The notes beneath the pieces are model-generated. The model was given only the letters and a program-made list of their open reading frames with translations. It did no database searches and was not told the DNA's origin. A DNA stretch of 64,000 nt, taken from NCBI RefSeq assembly GCF_001514125.1, contig NZ_KQ948567.1, positions 62,001 to 126,000 on the forward strand, in the 5' to 3' direction. The translations under genes were made by a program, and so were the position numbers. The first letter of the stretch is position 1; the number at the start of each line of letters is the position of its first letter. Below are positions 41,405 to 50,577 of the stretch, piece by piece. The DNA is from Streptomyces longwoodensis. Its GTDB lineage: Bacteria; Actinomycetota; Actinomycetes; Streptomycetales; Streptomycetaceae.

Positions 41405-42403
41405 ATGTCCAGGACGTTCCCGCGCATCGGCCGGCGCCGCGCCCTCCAGGGGGCCGGGGTCGGCGTCGTCGTGCTCGGGCTGCTGCTGTGGTGGCTGCTA
41501 CCGCTCGGCGAGGACCCGCCGAGCGGCACGATCACCTTCAGCACCGGGACCCGGGCCGGCGTCTACCAGGAGTACGGCAGCCGGCTCCGGCCCGTACTCG
41601 CCGGGGAGATGCCGGACCTGCGGGTGCGGCTAGAAACCAGCAACGGCTCCCAGGACAACGTCGAGCGGGTCGCGTCCGGCCGCGCCGACTTCACCATCGC
41701 CGCGGCGGACGCGGTCGCGGCCTACGAGGCGCGGCACCCGGAGTCGAAGGCCGAGCTGCGCGGGGTCGCCCGCCTGTACGACGACTACGTCCAGCTGGTC
41801 GTGCCGCGCGACTCGCCCATCCGGACGATCAAGGACCTGCGCGGCAAGCGGGTGGCGACCGGGCTGCCCCGCTCGGGGGTCCGCCTGATCGCGGACCGGG
41901 TGCTCCAGGCGGCGGGCCTGGACCCGGTCAAGGACGTCGAGCCGGCGTCGGACGGCATCGACACCGGCCCGCGGCAGCTGGAACAGGGGAAGATCGACGC
42001 CTTCTTCTGGTCGGGCGGCGTGCCCACCAACGGCCTGCGCGACCTCGCCGACGACTTCGCCTTCCGGTTCGTCCCGATCGACGCCGCCCTCGTGGCCAAG
42101 ATGCACGACCAGGACGAGTCGACGCGCCACTACCGCGCGACGAGCATGCCCGAGTCGGCCTACCCCACCGTCCAGAACGGCTACGCCGTGCCGACCGTCG
42201 CGGTGTCCAACCTGCTCATCACCCGGGCCGACGTGGACGTCCGGCTCACCGAGTGGATGACCCGCGTCGTCATCGGCAGCCGCGACGAGATCGGCGGCCA
42301 CGTCCACTCCGCCCAGTTCGTCGACCTGCGCACGGCCATCTACACCGACCCGCTCCCGCTGCACGAGGGGGCGCGCCGGTACTACCGCTCGGTCAAACCC
42401 TGA
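41405..42403 (+). CDS. TAXI-type TRAP solute-binding protein, membrane anchored
   Basis: The 332-residue protein has a basic N-terminus, one hydrophobic helix (VVVLGLLLWWLLPLG, about residues 20-36) and a TAXI-family binding domain: ITFSTGTRAGVYQEYGSRL, TSNGSQDNVERVASGRADFT, and RTIKDLRGKRVATGLPRSGV. TAXI proteins deliver solutes such as glutamate or C4-dicarboxylates to TRAP permeases. No DctM or DctQ permease gene is nearby, so it is an orphan here. The ATG at 41405 directly follows an 18-bp repeat array and lacks a clear ribosome site. It is convergent with gluK. Confidence 0.87.
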   Translation: MSRTFPRIGRRRALQGAGVGVVVLGLLLWWLLPLGEDPPSGTITFSTGTRAGVYQEYGSRLRPVLAGEMPDLRVRLETSNGSQDNVERVASGRADFTIAAADAVAAYEARHPESKAELRGVARLYDDYVQLVVPRDSPIRTIKDLRGKRVATGLPRSGVRLIADRVLQAAGLDPVKDVEPASDGIDTGPRQLEQGKIDAFFWSGGVPTNGLRDLADDFAFRFVPIDAALVAKMHDQDESTRHYRATSMPESAYPTVQNGYAVPTVAVSNLLITRADVDVRLTEWMTRVVIGSRDEIGGHVHSAQFVDLRTAIYTDPLPLHEGARRYYRSVKP

Positions 42404-42451
42404 CCGACGGCGCGCGCCGCCACTGCCGCTCGGTGAAGCCCTGGCCGACGG
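42371..42451. repeat. 41-bp imperfect duplication at the 3' end of the TAXI gene
   Basis: Bases 42371-42410, which encode the C-terminal ARRYYRSVKP plus stop, are repeated with about 80% identity at 42412-42451, just after the stop. In the second copy the stop codon is TGG and the frame reads ARRHCRSVKPW, so it looks like a duplicated gene end. Confidence 0.7.
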
Positions 42452-42464
42452 TGCCCGGGAACCC

Positions 42465-43874
42465 CTACGCCCCCGACGTCCGCGGCACCCGCACGGTCGC
42501 CGTCAGCCCGTGCGGCTCGTGGTGGCCGTAGGACAGCGAGCCGCCGCCCGCCGCGAGCAGGGCCCGGGAGATGGACAGGCCCAGGCCGGAGCCCTTGACG
42601 TTCTGGTGGCGGCCGCTGCGCCAGAAGCGGTCGCCGACGCGGGCCAGCTCCTCGTCGGTCAGGCCGGGTCCGTTGTCGCTGACGACGACGGTCACGCTGT
42701 CCCCGTCCGCGGCGACGGACACCTCGACGCGCTCCCCGTCCGGGGTGAACTTCACGGCGTTGTCGATCACCGCGTCCAGGGCGCTGGACAGGGCCACCGG
42801 GTCGGCCCAGCCGGTCAGGGGCGGGCAGCTGCCGACCAGGTCGACGCCCTTGGCCCGGGCGGTGGGCGCCCAGGCGGCGACGCGCTCGGCGGCCAGCGCG
42901 CCGATGTCGGTGGTGCGCAGGTCGGCCTCGGTGTGCTCGGCCAGGGCCAGGTCGAGCAGGTCGTCCAGGACCTGGGCCAGGCGCTTGCCCTCGGCCTGGA
43001 CGGAGGCGATCTCCTCGTTGCCCTCCGGGAGTTCGTAGGCCAGCAGTTCGATGCGCAGCAGCAGCGCCGCGAGCGGGTTGCGCAATTGGTGCGAGGCGTC
43101 GGCGACGAAGGCGCGCTGCTGCTCCAGCACGTCCTCGACGTTGTCCGCCATCTCGTTGAACGACCGGGCCAGCCGTCTGAGTTCCGGCGGGCCGCCGCCC
43201 ACGGCGACGCGGGACTTCAGCCGCCCGGTGGCGATGTCGTGGGTGGTGGCGTCGAGGACGCGCACCGGCTTGAGCACCCAGCCGGTGAGCTGGAGCGCCG
43301 CACCGATGGCGAGCAGCATCGCGGCGACCTCACCGGCGCCGATCAGCAGCCAGCCGTGCAGGATGCGCGAACGCATCGGACCGGTGGGCGAGTCGAGCAC
43401 CACCACGGCGACGACGTCGCCGTCCCGGACGACCGGTGAGGCGACCACGAGGTGCCGGTGCTGCCAGGGCCACACCTGCTGCGGGTCGTGGCTGCGCCGG
43501 CTGAGCCGCGCCTCCTCGAACGCGTCGCGCACCTCGCCGGCCCCGGGCAGGAACCAGTCCCGCGGCGCGTGGGCCATGGGCGTGTCGGTGCGGTAGAAGA
43601 CACCGGCGCGGATGCCGTAGACCTCGTAGTAGTTGTCGAGTTCGCGGGCCAGGGTCGCGCGCCGCTCGTCCAGGGAGCGGTCGGTGTCCCCGGGCGCCTC
43701 GGCGGTGGCCGTGACGAACTGCGCGAGTGCCGCGAAGCGCGCGGTGTCGTCGATCCGGTCGACGATCACCTTCTGCTGCTGGCCGCCGGCCACGCTGACG
43801 GCCAGCGGCACTCCGAGGGCGAGGAGCACGGCCGCCATCAGGACGATCAGCAGCGGCAGCAGACGGGTGCGCAA
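42465..43874 (-). CDS. gluK: Sensor histidine kinase GluK
   Basis: The 469-residue kinase has a membrane helix at residues 5-28, an extracytoplasmic sensor region to about 165, a second helix (WLLIGAGEVAAMLLAIGAAL), a HAMP domain, the phosphoacceptor H262 in FVADASHQLRNPLAAL and an ATPase domain with DNAVKFT, DNGPG and GSGLGLS. Its position, with a response regulator divergent from gluABCD, matches the GluR-GluK glutamate-sensing system of S. coelicolor. The start seems to be a TTG at 43874, ten bases after the gluR stop, with only a weak ribosome site; translation may be coupled to gluR. Confidence 0.83.
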   Translation of the reverse strand: MRTRLLPLLIVLMAAVLLALGVPLAVSVAGGQQQKVIVDRIDDTARFAALAQFVTATAEAPGDTDRSLDERRATLARELDNYYEVYGIRAGVFYRTDTPMAHAPRDWFLPGAGEVRDAFEEARLSRRSHDPQQVWPWQHRHLVVASPVVRDGDVVAVVVLDSPTGPMRSRILHGWLLIGAGEVAAMLLAIGAALQLTGWVLKPVRVLDATTHDIATGRLKSRVAVGGGPPELRRLARSFNEMADNVEDVLEQQRAFVADASHQLRNPLAALLLRIELLAYELPEGNEEIASVQAEGKRLAQVLDDLLDLALAEHTEADLRTTDIGALAAERVAAWAPTARAKGVDLVGSCPPLTGWADPVALSSALDAVIDNAVKFTPDGERVEVSVAADGDSVTVVVSDNGPGLTDEELARVGDRFWRSGRHQNVKGSGLGLSISRALLAAGGGSLSYGHHEPHGLTATVRVPRTSGA

Positions 43875-43884
43875 CCGGTCCCCG

Positions 43885-44571
43885 CTAAGCGGCCGGGGCG
43901 ACGAGCCGGTACCCGACGCCGCGTACGGTCTCGATCAGCGCGGGCATGCGCAGCTTGGCGCGCAGGGAGGCGACGTGCACCTCCAGGGTGCGGCCGGTCC
44001 CCTCCCAGCTGGTGCGCCAGACCTCGCTGATGATCTGCTCGCGGCGGAAGACCACCCCGGGCCGCTGGGCGAGCAGGGCGAGCAGGTCGAACTCCTTGCG
44101 GGTGAGCTGGACGACCGCGCCGTCCACGGTGACCCGCCGGGTGGGCAGCTCGATGTGCACGGGCCCGAGCCGCAGCGCGTCCTCGGCGCCGGTGACCTGC
44201 TCCTCGGGGACGGTGCGCCGGCTGACCGCGTGGATGCGGGCCAGCAGCTCGCCGGTGTCGTACGGCTTGACCACGTAGTCGTCGGCGCCCAGGTTGAGGC
44301 CGTGGATGCGCGAGCGCACGTCGGAGCGGGCCGTCACCATGATCACCGGGGTGCTGGTGCGCTTGCGGATCTTGCCGCAGACCTCGTAGCCGTCCTGGTC
44401 GGGCAGGCCCAGGTCGAGCAGGACGACCCCGAAGCCGGCGCCCTCGGGCACGAGCGCCTGGAGGGCCTCCTCGCCGCTGCGCGCGTGCGTGACGTCGAAG
44501 CCGTGCCGCTTCAGCACCGCGGACAGCGCGGCGGCGACGTGGTTGTCGTCCTCGACGAGCAGCAGTCTCAT
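43885..44571 (-). CDS. gluR: OmpR-type response regulator GluR
   Basis: The 228-residue regulator has a receiver domain with D53 (VVLLDLGLPDQDG) and the conserved lysine in DDYVVKPYD, and a winged-helix DNA-binding domain (LTRKEFDLLALLAQRPGVVF, GRTLEVHVASLRAKL, IETVRGVGYRL). It is divergent from gluA across 324 bases and is followed by gluK. In S. coelicolor this pair controls the gluABCD glutamate uptake operon, so the shared intergenic region should contain its binding sites. The ATG at 44571 begins MRLLLVEDD. Confidence 0.88.
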   Translation of the reverse strand: MRLLLVEDDNHVAAALSAVLKRHGFDVTHARSGEEALQALVPEGAGFGVVLLDLGLPDQDGYEVCGKIRKRTSTPVIMVTARSDVRSRIHGLNLGADDYVVKPYDTGELLARIHAVSRRTVPEEQVTGAEDALRLGPVHIELPTRRVTVDGAVVQLTRKEFDLLALLAQRPGVVFRREQIISEVWRTSWEGTGRTLEVHVASLRAKLRMPALIETVRGVGYRLVAPAA

Positions 44572-44895
44572 TCCGGCCTCCTCCTGTCCCTCGTGCCTTC
44601 ACCGTGGGTACGATTTCACCCGGTAGGAAGGATTTCGGGCCCCCCGGGCGCGCGAACTGCGCGTGCACGCGCGTGCACCATGGCAGTCACGCCGATGGAC
44701 GAGGACGCCGTCAAGTGGCTTCCGGTTGCGCGCCCCTACCGTTATCCGGCCGATACGCACGCGTACCGCCCGAGCTACGACACGTGTCCGATTGCTATCG
44801 GATCGTGATGCTCAGATCTCCCTCAGATGTAATGACGCTGGTCGTAGCGGGTTACTACTGTCCTCCGAAACCGAGAAGGACGGAGCCTGAGAGCG
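44572..44895. promoter_or_regulatory. gluR / gluA divergent control region
   Basis: The region is less GC-rich near gluA. A direct repeat CTCAGAT occurs at 44811-44817 and 44823-44829 (12-base period), about 65-85 bases upstream of the gluA ATG, a plausible OmpR-type operator. Candidate -10-like bases TTACTACT lie at 44853-44860. A 42-codon open frame (44680-44808) crosses the region but has no ribosome site. The gluA ribosome site is GGAG at about 44882-44885. Confidence 0.45.
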
Positions 44896-45672
<777 letters not shown>

Positions 45673-45820
45673 CGCCGCCCGGGACGCCGTACGTCCCGGC
45701 CCGTGGCCGACACCACCGGACCCGGGCCCGTCCGGCCCCACGGCGCCGCGCGATCCGCGCCCGGCGACCCGCGTCACCCGCATCGACGGCCCGCATCTGA
45801 CAACGCGAAGGATGTTCACC

Positions 45821-46663
45821 ATGAAGCTCCGCAAGGTCACCGCCGCCTCGGCAGCCGTGCTCGCCCTCTCCCTGGCCGCCACCGCCTGCGGCGGCAACGA
45901 CGACGACAGCTCGAGCAGCGGCTCGGGCGGCGGCGGCAAGGTCAAGGTCGGCATCAAGTACGACCAGCCCGGTCTGGGCCTGAAGAAGCCCGACGGCTCC
46001 TTCGCCGGCTTCGACGTCGACGTCGCCACGTACGTCGCCAAGGAACTCGGCTACAAGCCCGACCAGATCGAGTTCGTCGAGACCAAGAGCGCCGACCGCG
46101 AGAACGCCCTGGCGCGCGGTGACGTGAAGTACATCGTCGCCACCTACTCGATCACGGACGAGCGCAAGCAGAAGGTGGACTTCGCGGGTCCGTACCTGCT
46201 GGCGCACCAGGACCTGCTGGTCAAGAAGGACTCGAAGATCAGCAAGGGCACGGACCTGAACGGCAAGAACCTGTGTTCCGTCACGGGTTCGACGTCGGCG
46301 CAGAACGTGCAGAAGACCATCGCCCCGAAGGCCAACCTCAAGCAGGTCTCCAGCTACTCGGAGTGCATCGCCGGCCTGCAGAGCGGTGCCGTGGACGCGG
46401 TCACCACGGACGACTCGATCCTCGCCGGCTTCGCCTCGCAGGACCAGTACAAGGGCAAGTTCAAGCTCGCCGGCCTGAAGCTCAGCAACGAGAACTACGG
46501 CATCGGCGTCAAGAAGGGCGACACCGCGACCGTCGACAAGATCAACAAGGCGCTCGAGAAGATGGTCAGCGACGGCTCCTGGCAGAAGGCCGTCGACGCC
46601 AACTTCGGCCCCGCGGACTACAACAACGAGCCGGCCCCGAAGATCGGCCAGCTCGTCAAGTAG
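45821..46663 (+). CDS. gluB: Glutamate ABC transporter substrate-binding lipoprotein
   Basis: The 280-residue binding protein has a lipoprotein signal with the lipobox LAATAC (C23), a serine/glycine tether, and a type 3 periplasmic-binding fold (VGIKYDQPGLGLKKPDGSFA, GFDVDVATYVAKELG, VATYSITDERKQKVDFAGPY, VTGSTSAQNVQK). It captures glutamate outside the membrane. The ATG at 45821 has GAAGGA about ten bases upstream; an ATG three codons earlier is too close to that site. It lies 148 bases after gluA in the same operon. Confidence 0.94.
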   Translation: MKLRKVTAASAAVLALSLAATACGGNDDDSSSSGSGGGGKVKVGIKYDQPGLGLKKPDGSFAGFDVDVATYVAKELGYKPDQIEFVETKSADRENALARGDVKYIVATYSITDERKQKVDFAGPYLLAHQDLLVKKDSKISKGTDLNGKNLCSVTGSTSAQNVQKTIAPKANLKQVSSYSECIAGLQSGAVDAVTTDDSILAGFASQDQYKGKFKLAGLKLSNENYGIGVKKGDTATVDKINKALEKMVSDGSWQKAVDANFGPADYNNEPAPKIGQLVK

Positions 46664-46783
46664 TAACCCGGGGCCGCCGCCCGGACCCGCAGGGTTCCCC
46701 GTGCGCGCCGCCGCCCGTCGCGATCACGGCGGCGGCGCGCCATGCCCTCCCCCTACGTCACCCACCCGGAAGCGCGGGAGATC

Positions 46784-47449
46784 GTGTTCGACTTTCTTGA
46801 AGGTTACGACGTCCTCGGGGCGTTCTGGATGACGGTGAAGCTCACCGCCCTCTCCGCCGTGGGCTCGCTGATCTGGGGCACCCTGCTGGCCGCGATGCGG
46901 GTCAGCCCGGTCCCGCTGATGCGCGGGTTCGGCACGGCCTACGTCAACATCGTCCGCAACATCCCGCTGACGGTGATCATCCTGTTCTCCTCGCTCGGCC
47001 TGGCCGACATCTTCGGCGTCACCCTGGGCACCGACGACTTCAAGGCGCAGGGCTTCCGGCTCGCGGTCCTCGGCTTCGTCGCCTACACCGCGGCGTTCGT
47101 GTGCGAGGCACTGCGCTCCGGTATCAATACGGTCCCCGTCGGCCAGGCGGAAGCGGCCCGCGCCATCGGGCTCGGCTTCAGCCAGACCCTCCGGCTCATC
47201 GTGCTGCCGCAGGCCTTCCGCTCGGTGATCGGGCCACTGGCCAACGTGCTGATCGCCCTGACCAAGAACACCACCGTGGCCGCAGCCATCGGCGTCGCCG
47301 AGGCCGCCGCCCTGATGAAGACCATGATCGAGAACGAGGCCCAGACCCTGCTCATCGGCGCCGTCTTCGCCTTCGGGTTCGTGGTCCTGACCCTGCCGAC
47401 CGGCCTGATCCTCGGCTGGCTCAGCAAGCGACTGGCGGTGAAGCGATGA
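46784..47449 (+). CDS. gluC: Glutamate ABC transporter permease
   Basis: The 221-residue permease has about five membrane helices and the amino-acid-permease signatures FGTAYVNIVRNIPLTVII and the EAA loop GQAEAARAIGLGFSQTLRLI. The GTG at 46784 (VFDFLEGYDVLGAFW) has GGGAG at a good distance and aligns with the start of the Corynebacterium GluC; the frame is open to an ATG at 46742, which would add 14 residues. Its stop overlaps the gluD start (ATGA), so translation is coupled. Confidence 0.9.
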   Translation: MFDFLEGYDVLGAFWMTVKLTALSAVGSLIWGTLLAAMRVSPVPLMRGFGTAYVNIVRNIPLTVIILFSSLGLADIFGVTLGTDDFKAQGFRLAVLGFVAYTAAFVCEALRSGINTVPVGQAEAARAIGLGFSQTLRLIVLPQAFRSVIGPLANVLIALTKNTTVAAAIGVAEAAALMKTMIENEAQTLLIGAVFAFGFVVLTLPTGLILGWLSKRLAVKR

Positions 47450-48372
47450 GTTCGGTCCTCTACGACACTCCGGGCCCCCGCGCCAAGCGGCGCAACGTGG
47501 TCCTGTCCGTCGTCTTCTTCGTCCTGCTCGTCCTCCTCCTGTGGTGGATCTACCGGACGATGGACGACAAGAACCAGCTGACGTCGGCCCTGTGGAAGCC
47601 GTTCACCGAGTCGGAGGCCTGGACCACCTACCTGCTGCCCGGGCTCGCCAACACCCTCAAGGCGGCGGCCCTCGCCATGGTGATCGGTCTTCCCCTGGGC
47701 GCGGTCTTCGGCATCGCCCGGCTGTCCGACCACCGCTGGGTGAGAGCCGTGTCCGGCACGGTGGTCGAGTTCTTCCGGGCCATCCCGGTGCTGCTGCTGA
47801 TGCTGTTCGCGAACGAGTTCTACTCCCGTTCCACGAACGTGGGCAGCGCGGACCGGCCGCTGTACGCGGTCGTCACCGGCCTGGTGCTCTACAACGCCGC
47901 GGTCCTCGCGGAGGTCGTCCGGGCAGGCATCCTCTCGCTGCCCAAGGGGCAGACGGAGGCCGCGTACGCGATCGGTCTGCGCAAGGGCCAGACGATGTCC
48001 AGCATCCTGCTGCCGCAGGCCGTGACCGCGATGCTGCCGGCCATCGTCAGCCAGCTCGTGGTCATCGTGAAGGACACCGCGCTCGGCGGTGTGATGATCG
48101 GCTTCACCGAGCTGCTGAACGCGCGCGGCACGCTCGCGGCCAACTACGCCAACGTGATCCCGAGCTTCATCGTGGTCGCCGCGATGTACATCGTCCTGAA
48201 CTTCATCCTCACCAGCTTCGCGAGCTGGCTGGAGCGCTACCTGCGGCGCAGCAAGCGCAGTACCGGCGCGGTGCTCGGCGCGGAGGACATGGAGGAGCTC
48301 AACCCGGCGGCGGTCGGCGGGACGTTCGGCACCGGTGCGGGCGGCGGGTTCGGCTCCGGTACCGGAGTCTGA
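47446..48372 (+). CDS. gluD: Glutamate ABC transporter permease
   Basis: The 308-residue second permease forms the channel with GluC. An N-terminal helix (VVLSVVFFVLLVLLLWWIY) is followed by TLKAAALAMVIGLPLGAVFG and the EAA loop GQTEAAYAIGLRKGQTMSSI. The last 45 residues form a Gly/Thr-rich cytoplasmic tail (GGTFGTGAGGGFGSG). The ATG overlaps the gluC stop. The operon ends at a strong hairpin 28 bases downstream. Confidence 0.94.
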   Translation: MSSVLYDTPGPRAKRRNVVLSVVFFVLLVLLLWWIYRTMDDKNQLTSALWKPFTESEAWTTYLLPGLANTLKAAALAMVIGLPLGAVFGIARLSDHRWVRAVSGTVVEFFRAIPVLLLMLFANEFYSRSTNVGSADRPLYAVVTGLVLYNAAVLAEVVRAGILSLPKGQTEAAYAIGLRKGQTMSSILLPQAVTAMLPAIVSQLVVIVKDTALGGVMIGFTELLNARGTLAANYANVIPSFIVVAAMYIVLNFILTSFASWLERYLRRSKRSTGAVLGAEDMEELNPAAVGGTFGTGAGGGFGSGTGV

Positions 48373-48399
48373 CGTCCGATCAAGTGACCAGGCGGGACC

Positions 48400-48431
48400 C
48401 GGAGGCAGTGGTGCGTGCGCCACTGCCTCCG
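48400..48431 (+). terminator. Terminator of gluABCD
   Basis: CGGAGGCAGTGG and its perfect complement form a 12-bp stem with an eight-base loop (GTGCGTGC type). A -35-like TTGACG follows at 48436, the start of the promoter for the next gene. Confidence 0.88.
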
Positions 48432-48548
48432 TCGCTTGACGCAAACAGCGCCAATGGGTTGCATACGTTGTGTGATCGTGCACCCTGCTCCAACCCCTGG
48501 TTCAGTTGATTCGTCGAGGGCATCGTCACGGGCGGGGGGCGCGGCACC

Positions 48549-50183
48549 GTGGACCCGGTGATCATCGTCGGAGCGGGCCCCGTGGGCCTCACCCTCGCCC
48601 TGGCACTGGCCCGTCAGGACGTCCCCTCGGTCGTCCTGGACGAGGGTCCCGGCAAGGACGAACCCCGGCTCGCGCGCACCGTCGTCCTCGGCGCGGACAC
48701 CGCCGCGCTCATGGAGCGGCTGACCGGCGTGCCCCTCGACGCGATCGGGGAACGTTGGGCCGGATGGCGGTCGATGCGGCGCAAGCAGGTGATGCGCGAG
48801 ATCACGTTCTCCGACACCGGGACCGACACCGCCGACGACACCGGCCCCGCCCCCGTGCATGTCGCCCAGCACGTCCTGACCGGTGCCCTGCGCGCCGCGC
48901 TCGCGGAGGAACGACTCGTCAAGATCGCGGTCGACAACCGCCTGGACGCGGTCGAGCAGGAGCCGTCCGGCGTCACCGCCCACACCCGCGGCCCCAGCGG
49001 CACCTGGTGGCGCGGCAGTTACCTGGTCGGCTGCGACGGCCCCCGCTCGACGGTCCGCAAGCTCCAGGACATCCGCTTCCCTGGCCGTACGGCGGTCGAG
49101 CGACACGCCGTGGCCGCATTGCGCGGGGAACTTCCCTGGGACGGCCACGCGGTGCTCCACCGGATGCCGCCGTGGCGCACGTCCGGACCCTCGGCCGGCG
49201 AGGTCACCGCCCGTCCCCTGCCGGACGGCGTCTGGCGCCTGGACTGGCTGCTCCCGCCCGGCAAGGACCTCGTCACGCCCGACCTGCTCGTCGCCCGCGT
49301 GCGCGAGACCCTCGCCGGCTGGCACGGCGGTACGACCCCGGCGTACGAGCTGCTCGACACCGGCGTGCACACGGTGCACCACCGCCTGGCCCGGCGCTGG
49401 CGCGTCGGACGGGTGTTCCTCGCCGGGGACGCCGCACACCTGCTCGGCGCGTTCGGCACCCAGGGGCTGGCGGAGGGCCTGCGGGACGCCGACAACCTCG
49501 CCTGGAAGCTGGCCGCCGCCTGGCACCACGGGGGGCACGAGGCGCTGCTCGACAGCTACCAGACCGAGCGCCGCGCCGCCGTCTCCGCCCGGCTGCGCGC
49601 CGCCGACCAGGTGCTGCCGCTGCTGCGCGGCGGCGGGGGCATCAGGGCGTACGTCCCCGGCGCCGCCCGGGGCCACGACGCGCTGCTGACCGACGGCCAC
49701 CTCGGCCGCGGCCCGCTCGGCGATCCCGGTACGTACGCCGACTCGCCCCTGGCGCCCGGGCCGCTGGAGGGCGAGGTCCCGGTGGACACCGCGCCGGGCG
49801 CGCCCGTGGTGGACGTGCGGGTGACGGCCGAGGACGGCTCGTTCGTCCAGCTGCGCGACCGGCTGGGCCGCGGCGCACTGCTCGTCGTGCTCATCGCGCC
49901 GGGCACGGGCGTCTGGGAGCGCAAGCACTGGGTGGGCGCCGGGCTGATGCCCCGGCTCGCCGCCGCGGTGACCGCGCTGCCGTACCCGACCGAGCTGCTG
50001 GTCGCCGAGAGCTACCCGGGCGCGGCCGCCCACACCGTGCTGCTGGTCCGCCCCGACGGTCACCTGGTCACCGCGCTGAGCGGCGTCCGCCCCGCCGACC
50101 TGTACGCCGCGGCGGAGGCCGCCGTCGGCGGTGCCGCGGAACGGGCCGGGACAGAGGCGAGAGCGGGCTCGGCGGCGGGGTGA
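48549..50183 (+). CDS. FAD-dependent aromatic-type monooxygenase
   Basis: The 544-residue flavoprotein hydroxylase has the N-terminal Rossmann motif GAGPVGLTLALALARQ, the middle GCDGPRSTVRKLQ motif and the FAD-ribityl motif RVFLAGDAAHLLGAFGTQGL. A thioredoxin-like C-terminal domain (about 400-530, LVVLIAPGTGVWER) as in phenol hydroxylase and antibiotic-tailoring enzymes is also present. The substrate is unknown; its stand-alone core location argues against a secondary-metabolite role. The GTG at 48549 starts VDPVIIVGAG. A -35-like TTGACG at 48436-48441 with a weak -10 about 17 bases on lies upstream. Confidence 0.87.
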   Translation: MDPVIIVGAGPVGLTLALALARQDVPSVVLDEGPGKDEPRLARTVVLGADTAALMERLTGVPLDAIGERWAGWRSMRRKQVMREITFSDTGTDTADDTGPAPVHVAQHVLTGALRAALAEERLVKIAVDNRLDAVEQEPSGVTAHTRGPSGTWWRGSYLVGCDGPRSTVRKLQDIRFPGRTAVERHAVAALRGELPWDGHAVLHRMPPWRTSGPSAGEVTARPLPDGVWRLDWLLPPGKDLVTPDLLVARVRETLAGWHGGTTPAYELLDTGVHTVHHRLARRWRVGRVFLAGDAAHLLGAFGTQGLAEGLRDADNLAWKLAAAWHHGGHEALLDSYQTERRAAVSARLRAADQVLPLLRGGGGIRAYVPGAARGHDALLTDGHLGRGPLGDPGTYADSPLAPGPLEGEVPVDTAPGAPVVDVRVTAEDGSFVQLRDRLGRGALLVVLIAPGTGVWERKHWVGAGLMPRLAAAVTALPYPTELLVAESYPGAAAHTVLLVRPDGHLVTALSGVRPADLYAAAEAAVGGAAERAGTEARAGSAAG

Positions 50184-50371
50184 GGGTCGGTCGGTGAGCC
50201 AGGTCGGCGCGATCCGGCCGGCCGCTCACGGGCGGAGGCCTCCGCCCGTGTCCTGGACCGCCGAACGGGTCCGCCGACCCCGCTCACCGGCACGTTCCGC
50301 CGTGCCGAACCCGGTGCGCCGGCCCCCGGCCGCACGCACGGTCACCGTACGGTCCGCATAGTGACAGTGAG

Positions 50372-50400
50372 TTGACCGGTCCGCACCGGCATGGTGTACT
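50372..50400 (+). promoter_or_regulatory. Predicted promoter of the cysteine dioxygenase operon
   Basis: A -35 hexamer TTGACC (50372-50377) and a -10 hexamer TGTACT (50395-50400) are separated by exactly 17 bases. The -10 ends seven bases before a GTG at 50408, so the transcript should begin at or next to that codon and be leaderless. Confidence 0.7.
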
Positions 50401-50407
50401 CCCGATC

Positions 50408-50494
50408 GTGACCGACACCTGCGTGCGCCTGTGGCGGAGGGTCCACATGGACCTCGTCCGCTACGCGGGCTGCGTGTGTCGCCCGTCCTGCTGA
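50408..50494 (+). CDS. Putative cysteine-responsive leader peptide
   Basis: A GTG-started frame of 28 codons plus stop encodes a peptide with the family-like core WRRVHMDLVR followed by YAGCVCRPSC and stop. It resembles the short putative leader peptides that precede sulfur-metabolism genes in Streptomyces (R-x-H-x-D-L-x-R core, cysteines at the end). Four cysteine codons occur, three of them in the last seven codons. No ribosome site precedes it, but a good promoter places transcription start at the GTG, so translation would be leaderless. It ends 83 bases before the dioxygenase start, in the right place to make dioxygenase expression depend on cysteinyl-tRNA supply. Confidence 0.75.
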   Translation: MTDTCVRLWRRVHMDLVRYAGCVCRPSC

Positions 50495-50577
50495 CTTCGC
50501 ACACCCCCTCTTCCTGCCGCCGGCCCGGCGCTCCGCGCCGCCGTGCGCTCCCGCGAACGCTCTTCAGGACGGTGCAC

